This document shows, piece after piece, positions 26,913 to 35,301 of a stretch of DNA of 64,000 bases (positions are counted from its first letter, which is position 1; every line of letters begins with the position of its first letter). The notes beneath the pieces were generated by a model. That model was given only the letters and a program-made list of their open reading frames with translations. It was not told where the DNA came from and ran no database searches. The stretch is from the NCBI GenBank assembly GCA_016704305.1, contig JADJAL010000005.1, forward strand, positions 1-64,000, read 5' to 3'. The position numbers and the translations under genes were made by a program. Source of the DNA: Haliea sp. (GTDB lineage: Bacteria > Pseudomonadota > Gammaproteobacteria > Pseudomonadales > Halieaceae).

Positions 26913-28115
26913 GTGAAACTGAGTTTTAGTGCCGAGGATGAGCACTTCCGCCAGGAAGTGGCGAGCTGGCTGCAGGACAACCTGACCGGCGAATTCGCCA
27001 GGCTGAAGTACCGCGGCGGCCCGGGCGACGAACATATGTTCCCGGAAGAGCGCAAAGTCTGGGAACAAAAATTGGCCGAGGGCGGTTGGACCTGTGTCGG
27101 ATGGCCAACAGAATACGGCGGTCGCGGTTGCTCCATCGAGCAGCAGGTGATTTTTTTCGAGGAGTATGCGCGCGCTGGTGCGCCGGGTCGTGTGGGCCAC
27201 ATAGGCGAAGGCCTGGCCGGGCCGACGATCATTGCATTTGGCAGTGAAGAGCAGAAAAGGAAGTACCTGCCCGGCATCGTGGCCGGCACGCAATTGTGGT
27301 GCCAGGGCTATTCCGAGCCCAGCGCCGGCTCCGACCTCGCCAACGTCAAGACCAAGGCGCGCTTCGACGAGGCACAGGGTAAGTGGCTGATCAATGGCCA
27401 GAAGGTGTGGACGTCGCTCGCCCACGAGTCAGATTTCTGCTTCGTGATCGCGCGCACCGATCCGGATTCGGTCGCGCACCACGGGCTGGGTTTTTTCCTC
27501 ATTGATATGCACCAGCCGGGAATAGAAGTGAGGCCGATTGAGCAAATCACCGGCACTTCGGAATTCAACGAGGTGTTCTTCGATGACGCGCAGTGTGACG
27601 CGAGCGACATCGTCGGCAAGCCCGGCGAGGGCTGGAAGGTCGGGATGGGCCTGCTGGGTTTCGAGCGCGGCGTCTCGACGCTGGGCCAGCAGATGCAGTT
27701 CCAGAACGAGCTGGATGAAGTGGTGCGCCAGGCGCGTTCCAATGGCGCGGCGCAGGACCCGGTCATCCGCCAGCGCATCGCGCGCGCGCACGCCGAACTG
27801 AAAATCATGCGCTACAACTCCATGCGCATGCTGTCCGGACAGAGCGGCAGCGATGGCGCGCTGCACAAGGAGGCCCTGATCTACAAGCTGTTCTGGGCCA
27901 CCTGGCACCGCAGCCTGGGTGAACTGGCGATGGATGTGCTGGGCCCGGAATGCGAGATTCTGGAGGGCGGCCCTTATGCGCTCAGCCGCTTGCAATCCAT
28001 GTACCTGTTTGTGCGTGCCGATACGATCTACGGCGGCACCAACCAGATACAACGCAATATCATCGCCGAGCGGGGGCTGGGCATGCCCCGGGAACCCAAG
28101 GGCGCAGCCAAATAG
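26913..28115 (+). CDS. fadE30: Acyl-CoA dehydrogenase, FadE30-like
   Basis: The 400-residue canonical acyl-CoA dehydrogenase has WCQGYSEPSAGSDLANVKTK near residue 130 and a C-terminal end with ADTIYGGTNQIQRNIIAERG. I placed the start at GTG 26913, eight bases after AAGGAG, because protein sequence upstream of it overlaps the previous gene in another frame and has no family similarity. The N-terminal region (SWLQDNLTGEFARLK, CVGWPTEYGGRG) is like FadE30 as I remember it, and ipdF follows, which is the gene order of the mycobacterial locus. FadE30 desaturates the HIP-CoA side chain. The symbol is therefore probable, not certain. Confidence 0.82.
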   Translation: MKLSFSAEDEHFRQEVASWLQDNLTGEFARLKYRGGPGDEHMFPEERKVWEQKLAEGGWTCVGWPTEYGGRGCSIEQQVIFFEEYARAGAPGRVGHIGEGLAGPTIIAFGSEEQKRKYLPGIVAGTQLWCQGYSEPSAGSDLANVKTKARFDEAQGKWLINGQKVWTSLAHESDFCFVIARTDPDSVAHHGLGFFLIDMHQPGIEVRPIEQITGTSEFNEVFFDDAQCDASDIVGKPGEGWKVGMGLLGFERGVSTLGQQMQFQNELDEVVRQARSNGAAQDPVIRQRIARAHAELKIMRYNSMRMLSGQSGSDGALHKEALIYKLFWATWHRSLGELAMDVLGPECEILEGGPYALSRLQSMYLFVRADTIYGGTNQIQRNIIAERGLGMPREPKGAAK

Positions 28116-28150
28116 CCGCTAACGCATACAGCACCAATCAAGGACGCATT

Positions 28151-29242
28151 ATGAATTTGAAATCACCTGAGTATGTAACAGGCCACGGGCTGATCAAGGG
28201 CAAGTCCGTACTGGTGACCGCCGCCGCCGGTGCCGGCATTGGCTTCTCTGCCGCGACCCGCGCAGCCGAAGAGGGTGCCCGCGCGATTGTATTGAGCGAC
28301 ATACACGAAGGGCGCCTTTCTGCAGCAGTTGAAAAATTAAAGGCAGAAACCGGGCTTGCCGCTGTCTACGGCAAGGTGGGCAACGTGGCGGTGGAGGACG
28401 ACGTGCGCGCCCTGGTGGATTTTGCAGAGGAATGCATGGGCGGCGTGGACATCCTGATCAACAATGCGGGTCTTGGCACATCGAAATTGCTAATAGACAT
28501 GGAAGACGACGAATGGCACCGCGTGATCGATGTGACGTTAAACGGTACCATGCGCATGACCCGCTATATGATGAGGGTAATGAAGGCGCGCGGGCAGGGC
28601 GGCGTCATCGTCAATAATGCCTCCGTGCTGGGCTGGCGCGCGCAGAAGGAACAGGCGCATTATGCGGCAGCGAAGGCGGGTGTAATGGCACTGACGCGCT
28701 GCGCGGCGCTGGAAGCGGCGGAGTTTAATGTGCGTATCAATGCGGTTTCGCCGTCGATTGTGTTGCACCCGATGTTGCGCAAATCCGCGTCGGAAGAACT
28801 GCTGGCAGAGCTGGAATCGAAAGAGGCCTACGGGAGGGCAGCCGAGGCCTGGGAAGTGGCCAATGTGATGATGTTCCTGGCGTCGGATTATTCCGGGTAT
28901 ATGACGGGCGAGATTTTGTCGGTGTCGAGCCAAGGATCCTGGCGGTTGTGGTTGGATGCTGCCTCTCCCTGTCAAACGGCTCCAGGGTCGCGCCGGCGGA
29001 AACCCATTTTCGCCGCGCGAAATGGGACTCAGACAGTCTCGAGACGGCCCCGGCGCGACCGCTGGGCGGCCAGAATGTGGCGCGCATGGACGCAGCCTGC
29101 CATCCGCTGCGATGGGTTTGATAAAAAGGTGGGTGGGCGTCGCGGCCGTGGGGCTGGCCGCGCCAACACGCGCGGCGGGCGGTGTATCCCAACCTCCGCG
29201 TTAAACAAGTCATTAATGGGTGTATTGGGAGAAAAAGTATGA
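28151..29242 (+). CDS. ipdF: IpdF-type SDR with 3' end replaced by an inserted element
   Basis: Residues 1-261 form a complete SDR: the cofactor segment SVLVTAAAGAGIGFSAATRA, NNAGLG, NASVLGW and the YAAAK pair. It ends SGYMTGEILSVSSQ, as expected for IpdF (about 262 residues), which reduces the 5-oxo group of the ring-C/D CoA intermediate. After codon 261 (CAA, 28931-28933) the frame enters a 256-259 bp palindrome-rich segment and runs on as low-complexity Arg-rich sequence for about 100 residues to 29242, overlapping the next ATG. Deleting 28934-29192 joins CAA to CCT CCG CGT TAA, giving a natural ...SVSSQPPR end. Function may survive because the insertion lies after the core. Confidence 0.85.
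   Translation: MNLKSPEYVTGHGLIKGKSVLVTAAAGAGIGFSAATRAAEEGARAIVLSDIHEGRLSAAVEKLKAETGLAAVYGKVGNVAVEDDVRALVDFAEECMGGVDILINNAGLGTSKLLIDMEDDEWHRVIDVTLNGTMRMTRYMMRVMKARGQGGVIVNNASVLGWRAQKEQAHYAAAKAGVMALTRCAALEAAEFNVRINAVSPSIVLHPMLRKSASEELLAELESKEAYGRAAEAWEVANVMMFLASDYSGYMTGEILSVSSQGSWRLWLDAASPCQTAPGSRRRKPIFAARNGTQTVSRRPRRDRWAARMWRAWTQPAIRCDGFDKKVGGRRGRGAGRANTRGGRCIPTSALNKSLMGVLGEKV
28934..29192. mobile_element. Short non-autonomous insertion (MITE-like) in the 3' end of ipdF
   Basis: The segment begins GGATCC and ends GTATCC, and is flanked by CCAA at 28930-28933 and 29189-29192, a possible short target duplication. It holds nested palindromes: an 11-bp perfect inverted repeat GGTCGCGCCGG (28986-28996) with CCGGCGCGACC (29050-29060), CCCATTT with AAATGGG (29003-29009, 29020-29026), the perfect palindrome GTCTCGAGAC (29036-29045), and CGCGGCC with GGCCGCG (29141-29147, 29156-29162). 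It has no coding capacity of its own. Structure and reconstruction of the target gene support a mobile insert; the family is not recognised with certainty. Confidence 0.68.
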
Positions 29243-30441
29243 GAGAGGCAGTAATCGTATCCACCGCAAGAACCGGCCTGGCCAAATCCTTCAGGGGTGG
29301 CTTCAACGACACCGAAGCCCCCGCCATGGGCGGCCATGTGGTGCGCGCGGCCATCGCGCGTGCAGGTATCGACCCCGCCGAAGTGGATGACTGCATTTTT
29401 GGCGCCGCCGCCCAGCAGGGCACGCAGGCTTACAATATTGGACGCTTGAGTGGCATCGCCGGTGGCCTGCCGGACACGGTTGCCGGGATGTCGATCGAGC
29501 GGCAGTGCTCCTCCGGGCTGATGTCCATCGCCACCGCCGCGAAAAGCATTATGTGCAATGAGTACGATATCGCGGTAGCGGGTGGCGTCGAATCCATCTC
29601 GCTGGTCCAGACCAAGCACAAGAATGCCTATCGCAATGTGTCGAAGACCGTGACCGACCTCGATCCTGCTGCCTACATGCCGATGCTGGAGACGGCTGAG
29701 GTCGTTTCGGAGCGGTATAACATCAGCCGGGAGGCGCAGGATATCTACTCGTTGCAAAGCCAGCAGCGCACGGCAGCGGCGCAGAAGGCCGGCCTGTTCG
29801 ACGCAGAGATTGTGCCGATGAGCGCCCGCATGGCGGTGTTCAACAAGGAGACCAAAGAGACCACCTACCAGGACGCGTTGGTAGATCGGGACGACTGTAA
29901 TCGCCCGTCAACCACGCTGGAGAGCCTGCAGGCCCTGGAACCCGTGTTCAAGGACGGGCAATGGGTGAAGGAGGGGCGCTTTATCACCGCTGGCAACTCC
30001 TCCCAGCTGTCCGACGGCGCGTCCGCCTGCGTGCTGATGGACAGCCGCCTCGCGGCCGAAAAGGGGCTGGCGCCGCTGGGGATTTACCGCGGTGTCGCCG
30101 TCGCCGGGTGCAGGTCAGACGAAATGGGCATTGGCCCGATATTCGCAGTGCCGAAACTGTTGCGGCGACACGGATTGAAAGTCAGTGATATCGACTTATG
30201 GGAACTGAATGAAGCATTTGCCTGTCAGGTAATCTACTGCCGTGATAAATTGGGAATTGATAACGACAAACTGAACGTCAACGGCGGTTCTATCTCCATC
30301 GGTCACCCGTTCGGCATGAGTGGCGCGCGGATGGTGGGACACGCACTACTTGAGGGTAAGCGTCGGGGCGCGAGGTATGTCATGGTGACAATGTGCATCG
30401 GCGGGGGCATGGGGGCTGCCGGGTTGTTTGAAGTAGCCTGA
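29239..30441 (+). CDS. Thiolase (acetyl-CoA C-acyltransferase) ending the steroid cluster
   Basis: The 400-residue thiolase has an intact active site: ERQCSSGLMSIATAAKS near residue 90 (Cys), NGGSISIGHPFGMSGARM near residue 350 (His) and MCIGGGMGAAGLFE near the end (second Cys). It differs clearly from the FadA6-type enzyme 5 kb upstream and looks more like a general 3-ketoacyl-CoA thiolase, so it probably handles side-chain or downstream beta-oxidation. ATG 29239 follows GGGAGAAAAAGT. The start overlaps the readthrough end of the disrupted ipdF. It is the last catabolic gene before the glycan cluster. Confidence 0.88.
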   Translation: MREAVIVSTARTGLAKSFRGGFNDTEAPAMGGHVVRAAIARAGIDPAEVDDCIFGAAAQQGTQAYNIGRLSGIAGGLPDTVAGMSIERQCSSGLMSIATAAKSIMCNEYDIAVAGGVESISLVQTKHKNAYRNVSKTVTDLDPAAYMPMLETAEVVSERYNISREAQDIYSLQSQQRTAAAQKAGLFDAEIVPMSARMAVFNKETKETTYQDALVDRDDCNRPSTTLESLQALEPVFKDGQWVKEGRFITAGNSSQLSDGASACVLMDSRLAAEKGLAPLGIYRGVAVAGCRSDEMGIGPIFAVPKLLRRHGLKVSDIDLWELNEAFACQVIYCRDKLGIDNDKLNVNGGSISIGHPFGMSGARMVGHALLEGKRRGARYVMVTMCIGGGMGAAGLFEVA

Positions 30442-30446
30442 AGGTC

Positions 30447-30476
30447 CATGCCAGTATCGGTAATCCATATGGCATG
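30447..30476. repeat. Inverted repeat after the last steroid-cluster gene
   Basis: CATGCCA (30447-30453) and TGGCATG (30470-30476) form a 7-bp stem six bases after the thiolase stop codon. It is placed like a transcription end, but no run of T follows, so a Rho-independent terminator is not supported. It marks the boundary between catabolic and glycan clusters. Confidence 0.25.
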
Positions 30477-30541
30477 CAGGACGGGCAAACCATCTTCAAG
30501 AGAATTCTTTATGTCGGGATTATTGTGAAAGCAATTCCGCT

Positions 30542-31462
30542 ATGAATCAACATTCTGTATGTGCCGGTGTCGTGGCCCATAATCCGGTCAATGGTGATGT
30601 CAATGTATTGATCGAGAGTCTGCTCGTCAGTTCGAAGTGGGTAGTAATTGTAGACAATAACTCTTCTGATAAAAGGTATCTGGAAGGCCTGGTTAATCAT
30701 CCCTCGGTCAGGATTATTTGCAATAATGACAACCGAGGTGTCAGTGGGGGTATTAACCAGATCATTGACTACGCACGCCATGTGAAGGCGGACTTTGTGG
30801 CAGCCTTTGATCAGGATACGAAAATTTCTCTCGACCTGGTCGATGCGCTCGCCTCCAACCTTGAAAGATTGCTTGCAACGGGCGAGGCGGTGGCGGCCAT
30901 CGGGCCATTGGTGATCGACGATTACACGAATCACACTCTCCCATTCATCCAGTTCAGGCTGCCTTTGAATACCCGCTACAGCCTGGAGCAGTCACCTGAA
31001 AGCGACCGCTTGGTAGAGTGCGATTTCCTCATCAGTTCGGGCTGCCTCATGTCGATGAAAGCCATTGATGATATTGGATCAATGAATGAGGCCTTGTTTA
31101 TCGACAATGTCGATCTCGATTGGTGTTTTAGGGCGAGCCACAAGAAGTACAAGGTATACGGCGATTTTGGGAGCGTGATCCGCCAGCAGATCGGTTCGGC
31201 TTATACCCAGATACCCTTCACGAAAGCGGTCATTCGCTACCACGATTACAATCGAATTTATTACATGACGAGGAATCGGGTCTGGCTCTACCGACAGCAA
31301 TACGTCAACAGGTCTTGGGTGGTGCACGATGTGTGCAGGCTCACCTGCAAGTTTCTGTATTTGCTTCTGTTCAAGCGAGACAGGACTGTTCTGCTAAGGA
31401 GGAGCGTAAAATGGATCATCGACTCCTTTGCGATGCGTCCGTACAATAGCCCCAGTCATTGA
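30542..31462 (+). CDS. Family 2 glycosyltransferase (rhamnosyltransferase-like)
   Basis: The 306-residue GT-A fold enzyme starts MNQHSVCAGVVAHNPVNGDV. VIVDNNSSDKRYLEGL near residue 36, NNDNRGVSGGINQ near residue 62 and a DxD-like acid pair in AAFDQDTKI near residue 90 mark the nucleotide-sugar site. A later FIDNVDLDWCFRA segment (residue about 185) corresponds to the catalytic-base region (ED/DxxW) of rhamnosyltransferase-like GT2 enzymes. No membrane helix is predicted, so it would act at the cytoplasmic face. It opens the glycan cluster and is followed 7 bp later by a sulfotransferase gene. Confidence 0.87.
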   Translation: MNQHSVCAGVVAHNPVNGDVNVLIESLLVSSKWVVIVDNNSSDKRYLEGLVNHPSVRIICNNDNRGVSGGINQIIDYARHVKADFVAAFDQDTKISLDLVDALASNLERLLATGEAVAAIGPLVIDDYTNHTLPFIQFRLPLNTRYSLEQSPESDRLVECDFLISSGCLMSMKAIDDIGSMNEALFIDNVDLDWCFRASHKKYKVYGDFGSVIRQQIGSAYTQIPFTKAVIRYHDYNRIYYMTRNRVWLYRQQYVNRSWVVHDVCRLTCKFLYLLLFKRDRTVLLRRSVKWIIDSFAMRPYNSPSH

Positions 31463-31469
31463 AAGCGAT

Positions 31470-32651
31470 ATGATGACCCCCTCGCGTGATCACCCCGTGA
31501 CGCAAAAAAATCAGTTTATTCTGGTGATCGGACCGCATCGCTCCGGCTCTTCACTGGTCGCTGCTGCATTGCATTCCCTGGGTGTTAATCTCGGCAAACA
31601 GTTTATTGCACCGAACGAGGACAACCCGAAGGGCTTTTTTGAAGATGAAGACATAGTCAGGTTCAATGACCGATTATTGCGAAGTCTGAATCTTTCATGG
31701 GACAGCTTCGGGTTTATTTGGGAAATGGACTTCAACACGTTGAAACTAAAGCCCTATCACAACGCCGCAGTGGCACTCGTATTGCAACGATTTGATGGTG
31801 TTGGGGCGGCAGGACTTAAAGATCCCCGATTCTGCATATTGTTGCCGTTCTGGAAAAGAGTCATCGCCGAGGCCCTGAACGTGGATGTTACCTGTGTGCT
31901 CAGTCTCAGGGAACCTGAATTGTGTGTGCTTTCGCAGAAGACAAGGCACATCAAGGACAGTGACTTCCACTTGCTTGGAAGACGCAACGTACAGACACTG
32001 CTGCTGTGGTTGACTTACGTGTCCAGGGCGCTGGCGGCGGTGGAGCCGCAGCGGCTGATTGTCGTTAACTACGCTGCGTTGGTTGCAACGCCTGAAATCG
32101 AGCTGCAGCGATTGGCGAAATTCCTGGATCTGGAATGTTCAATGCAGGCAATGGAAAGTTACTGCCGCGACCAGGTGGATCCGTTATTGAATAGAAGTAC
32201 GGGGCGTGGAGCTGTCAGGCGTTCAGAGTATCCGATGGTTTGGGATCTGGCGGATACACTGTATGAACGCTTGTTGGCCTTTTCCAGGTGCAATTCCATC
32301 CAAGCGGATGAACTGAAACAACTGCTGGGGTATCTGGATCTACAGGAGCTTGAACCCATTTATATCAAGGAATTGCAGTACATGAGTGGATATGCCTATA
32401 AGAAAATCATCAGCCTGAGGCACAGGCTTATCCGAACTATAGGCGAGGTAGGTGACGAGCGCGGCAGGGTTGAATTTTTGCGTGAGAACTACAGATCGCT
32501 TGAGGACCAATACAAAGGGCTTGACGACCAATACAAAGCGCTAGCTGATCAATACGAACTACTCAGCGCAAACCACCAGATCGTGTTAAATACCAGGGGG
32601 TGGAAGCTGCTAGTGGCTATGCGCCGCTTCCTAACCTGGCGACCCGGTTGA
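31470..32651 (+). CDS. Sulfotransferase family protein with C-terminal coiled coil
   Basis: The 393-residue protein has an intact PAPS 5'-phosphosulfate loop, LVIGPHRSGSSLVAAALHSL, near residue 17, and a 3'-phosphate-binding strand and helix (VTCVLSLREPELCVLSQKTR) near residue 150. The domain ends around residue 270. The tail contains a short repeat, YRSLEDQYKGLDDQYKALAD, with QY every seven residues, which should form a coiled coil, and ends NTRGWKLLVAMRRF, a segment often seen at the junction with glycosyltransferase domains in polysaccharide enzymes. It would transfer sulfate to a sugar. ATG 31470 is preceded by the end of the GT2 gene. Confidence 0.82.
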   Translation: MMTPSRDHPVTQKNQFILVIGPHRSGSSLVAAALHSLGVNLGKQFIAPNEDNPKGFFEDEDIVRFNDRLLRSLNLSWDSFGFIWEMDFNTLKLKPYHNAAVALVLQRFDGVGAAGLKDPRFCILLPFWKRVIAEALNVDVTCVLSLREPELCVLSQKTRHIKDSDFHLLGRRNVQTLLLWLTYVSRALAAVEPQRLIVVNYAALVATPEIELQRLAKFLDLECSMQAMESYCRDQVDPLLNRSTGRGAVRRSEYPMVWDLADTLYERLLAFSRCNSIQADELKQLLGYLDLQELEPIYIKELQYMSGYAYKKIISLRHRLIRTIGEVGDERGRVEFLRENYRSLEDQYKGLDDQYKALADQYELLSANHQIVLNTRGWKLLVAMRRFLTWRPG

Positions 32652-32687
32652 TGTAACGTTGGCGTTACATCAGTTTTCGAGCGATTT

Positions 32688-33977
32688 ATGAATCCTGTAA
32701 CTCTTTGGCATGCGTTGGGCCGGGTAAGATGGCGACCCGCCTTGGCGGCCGTAATGGCAAACATTCGCCTGTACGGTTGGATTGCAACCGCCAGGAAAAT
32801 AGGATTGCGGGCGGGACGCTATCTAGGCAGATCATATCGAATACCCACCGGTGGTCGAGGCGGGGAAAACTCGGAGATCGTAAGCAGGGCCGCCGATCTC
32901 TTTGGCCGACCTGCCATTACGATAGTGGGAGCCCTTGATCTCCCCCAGTGCAAAAAGTACAGAGTCTCGCAGAAAGTCGAGTTCTTCAGGTCTTTGGGAT
33001 GGAACTGCTATTACTCGCACTACAATGATGGATACCGCGCTGTCAGTTATTTGCAATATTCAACAGCAGTCATTTTCTATCGAGTGCCAGACTGCATCGA
33101 GTTCAACCACTACATCGACGAAGCCCGCAGGCTGGGGATACGCACGTTCTATGACATTGATGATCCGATTTTTAACCAGGCAGTGTATAGCGAGAACAAA
33201 AATCTCGAACATATAGCATCGCATGAGCGCGCCCATCTGTTGGGAAGTGCGAGCGTTTATCGCGCTGCGATGGAAAAGGTCGACGCCTTGATTCTTAGCA
33301 CAACCTACCTGAAGCAATTGGCGCAAGAGGATTTCGGCAGAGAAACCTATGTATGGGGGAATTTGGCGGATGCCGCGACATTGTCGATAGTGCAGAACGT
33401 CAGGCGAGAGCACGTCGGTCGAGACGAAACCAAAATCATCATCGGTTACGCTTCGGGTTCAAGGGCGCACGATGCGGATTTCGGTGTTGCGTCAGATGCA
33501 CTGGTAAATGTGCTTGAGCGATATCCGCATGTGGAACTGCAGATCATAGGGTATGCGGTGATGCCGCCGGTACTGGATCGTTTCAAGGACAGGATCAATG
33601 CGCGGCCTTTCTCAGGTTACGCAAAATACTTCGCAGCATTGAACCAGATCGATATCAATATAGTACCGCTCGTGAACGACAGGTTTAACGCGTGCAAAAG
33701 CGCAATTCGCTACCTTGAAGCATCGCTGTGCAATGTACCCACTATTGCCTCGTCGGTCGGCCAGTTTGCCGAGGTGATCAGTAATGGACAGGATGGGTAT
33801 TTGGTGAGTACACAGGACGACTGGATTGATGCACTGAGTCGACTCATTGAGAGTTGCGAACGGAGATTGAAGCTGGGCGCCGCTGCTTATGAGAATGTCA
33901 TGGAGAACCACACGTTTTCATCCGTGGATGTTATAGCACCGGAACTGCTGGAGCAGTTTGCAATTTCCAATGAATAG
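32688..33977 (+). CDS. Glycosyltransferase (GT-B, family 4-like C-terminal domain)
   Basis: The 429-residue protein has an N-terminal acceptor-type domain (YRVSQKVEFFRSLGWNCYYS near residue 90, FYDIDDPIFNQ near residue 155). Its C-terminal half has GT-B features: IIIGYASGSRAHDADFGVAS near residue 245 and the donor-site segment RYLEASLCNVPTIASSVGQF with EVISNGQDGYLV near residue 345-375. The DIDDP motif is typical of bacterial O-antigen and glycoprotein transferases that also contain a 'rhamnan synthesis'-like region. It overlaps the next GT gene by 8 bp, so the two are translationally coupled. Confidence 0.83.
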   Translation: MNPVTLWHALGRVRWRPALAAVMANIRLYGWIATARKIGLRAGRYLGRSYRIPTGGRGGENSEIVSRAADLFGRPAITIVGALDLPQCKKYRVSQKVEFFRSLGWNCYYSHYNDGYRAVSYLQYSTAVIFYRVPDCIEFNHYIDEARRLGIRTFYDIDDPIFNQAVYSENKNLEHIASHERAHLLGSASVYRAAMEKVDALILSTTYLKQLAQEDFGRETYVWGNLADAATLSIVQNVRREHVGRDETKIIIGYASGSRAHDADFGVASDALVNVLERYPHVELQIIGYAVMPPVLDRFKDRINARPFSGYAKYFAALNQIDINIVPLVNDRFNACKSAIRYLEASLCNVPTIASSVGQFAEVISNGQDGYLVSTQDDWIDALSRLIESCERRLKLGAAAYENVMENHTFSSVDVIAPELLEQFAISNE

Positions 33978-35190
33978 ACTACTTATTCTCAATCTCTATT
34001 ACGCACCCGAAAGTTTCGGTGGGGCCACCATCGTGGTCGAGCAAACTGCTCGGCGGCTCAGTGATGCGCATGATTGGGCTGTGCTGGTAGTGACCACCAT
34101 GCGTGATCATTCCATGCCGCGCTACGCACTCAGGCGTTACAGGATCAATGGCGTGGATGTCATTGCAATCAATGTCCCTGGTGAGTCGACGGGCGAAGAG
34201 GAATACAGGAATTCCGAGATCGCGAGGCGCGTAATTGAAATCGCACGCGCATTCCAACCGGACGTATGCCATTGCCATGCAATACAGGTTCTGGGTTGCG
34301 AGTACTTCGATGAACTGAGGCAGCTTGGAACAAAAGTCGCAATCACCGCGCATGATTGTTGGTGGATATGCGAGCGCCAGTTCATGATAAATTCCGATGG
34401 CTTTTATTGCGATCAATGGGTGCTGAATGATGCACAATGTGGCCAGTGCTCTGCTGATCATCGCATGCAGGTCAAGCGCAACGCCTACCTTAAACAGCAA
34501 TTGAACAGCGCGGATCTCTTGCTATTCCCAAGTAATTTTCACCGCAATTTGCATCTCGCGAATGGCATCGGTCGCGAAAATTCGTTCGTGAATAAAAATG
34601 GCGTAACCCTGCCGGCTCCCGGTTACCTCAGCATGCGGGCGGCGGCGAAGCAGGCGCGTGATGTGACTGTGTTCGGGTTTGTCGGAGGACCTGGGTACAT
34701 CAAGGGCTCGGAGCACATAGTGCGAGCATTCAATCAGATCGATCGCACGGATTATGTGCTGCAGGTGGTCGATGCCGCCGGCAATATCGGGTCCAGCTGG
34801 GTGGATAGCAGCTATTGGCAAGTACCTGGAGCCGTGAAGTTTATTCCGCCGTATCGCCAGGATGTAATGGACAGCTTTTTCGCGGGCATTGATGTGCTTT
34901 TATTCCCATCTCAGTGGAAGGAGAGCTTTGGATTGACGGTCAGAGAGGCTCTGGCGAGGGATGTCTGGGTGATCTCAACCGACTCCGGCGGCGTGGCCGA
35001 GGATCTTCAAGTAGGTATAAATGCCAGCGTCACTCCCTTCGGATCCGGAGTCAGCGAGTTACGGGCTTGTATAGAAGGGGCCTTGGATAAGAAGCAATGG
35101 GACAATTACAGCAATCCACTTGCGCATACCATCAGGGGTTATGATGAGCAGGCGCAGGAGTTGTCCGGCTACTTGCGCGGCGTGTTGTAG
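33970..35190 (+). CDS. Glycosyltransferase family 4 protein
   Basis: The 406-residue GT4 enzyme has the N-terminal segment LILNLYYAPESFGGATIVVE near residue 5 and HDCWWICERQFMI near residue 125. The C-terminal donor domain includes FGFVGGPGYIKGSEHIVRAF near residue 235 and the E-x7-E motif in KESFGLTVREALARDVWVIS near residue 317. I use ATG 33970, which lies within the end of the previous gene; an upstream in-frame codon would add four residues. It would add a hexose from a nucleotide sugar in the cytoplasm. A 110-bp gap follows before the fusion gene. Confidence 0.87.
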   Translation: MNRLLILNLYYAPESFGGATIVVEQTARRLSDAHDWAVLVVTTMRDHSMPRYALRRYRINGVDVIAINVPGESTGEEEYRNSEIARRVIEIARAFQPDVCHCHAIQVLGCEYFDELRQLGTKVAITAHDCWWICERQFMINSDGFYCDQWVLNDAQCGQCSADHRMQVKRNAYLKQQLNSADLLLFPSNFHRNLHLANGIGRENSFVNKNGVTLPAPGYLSMRAAAKQARDVTVFGFVGGPGYIKGSEHIVRAFNQIDRTDYVLQVVDAAGNIGSSWVDSSYWQVPGAVKFIPPYRQDVMDSFFAGIDVLLFPSQWKESFGLTVREALARDVWVISTDSGGVAEDLQVGINASVTPFGSGVSELRACIEGALDKKQWDNYSNPLAHTIRGYDEQAQELSGYLRGVL

Positions 35191-35301
35191 GCGTTGTATT
35201 CCCCTGTCGGTGCCAAGACGTAAAAAATCCATGCAAAAAGATGTCTTAAAGTTGGAAATTGCCGCGGATCGAGCGGGCATCCCAGCAAGAGGAAGTTGTT
35301 T

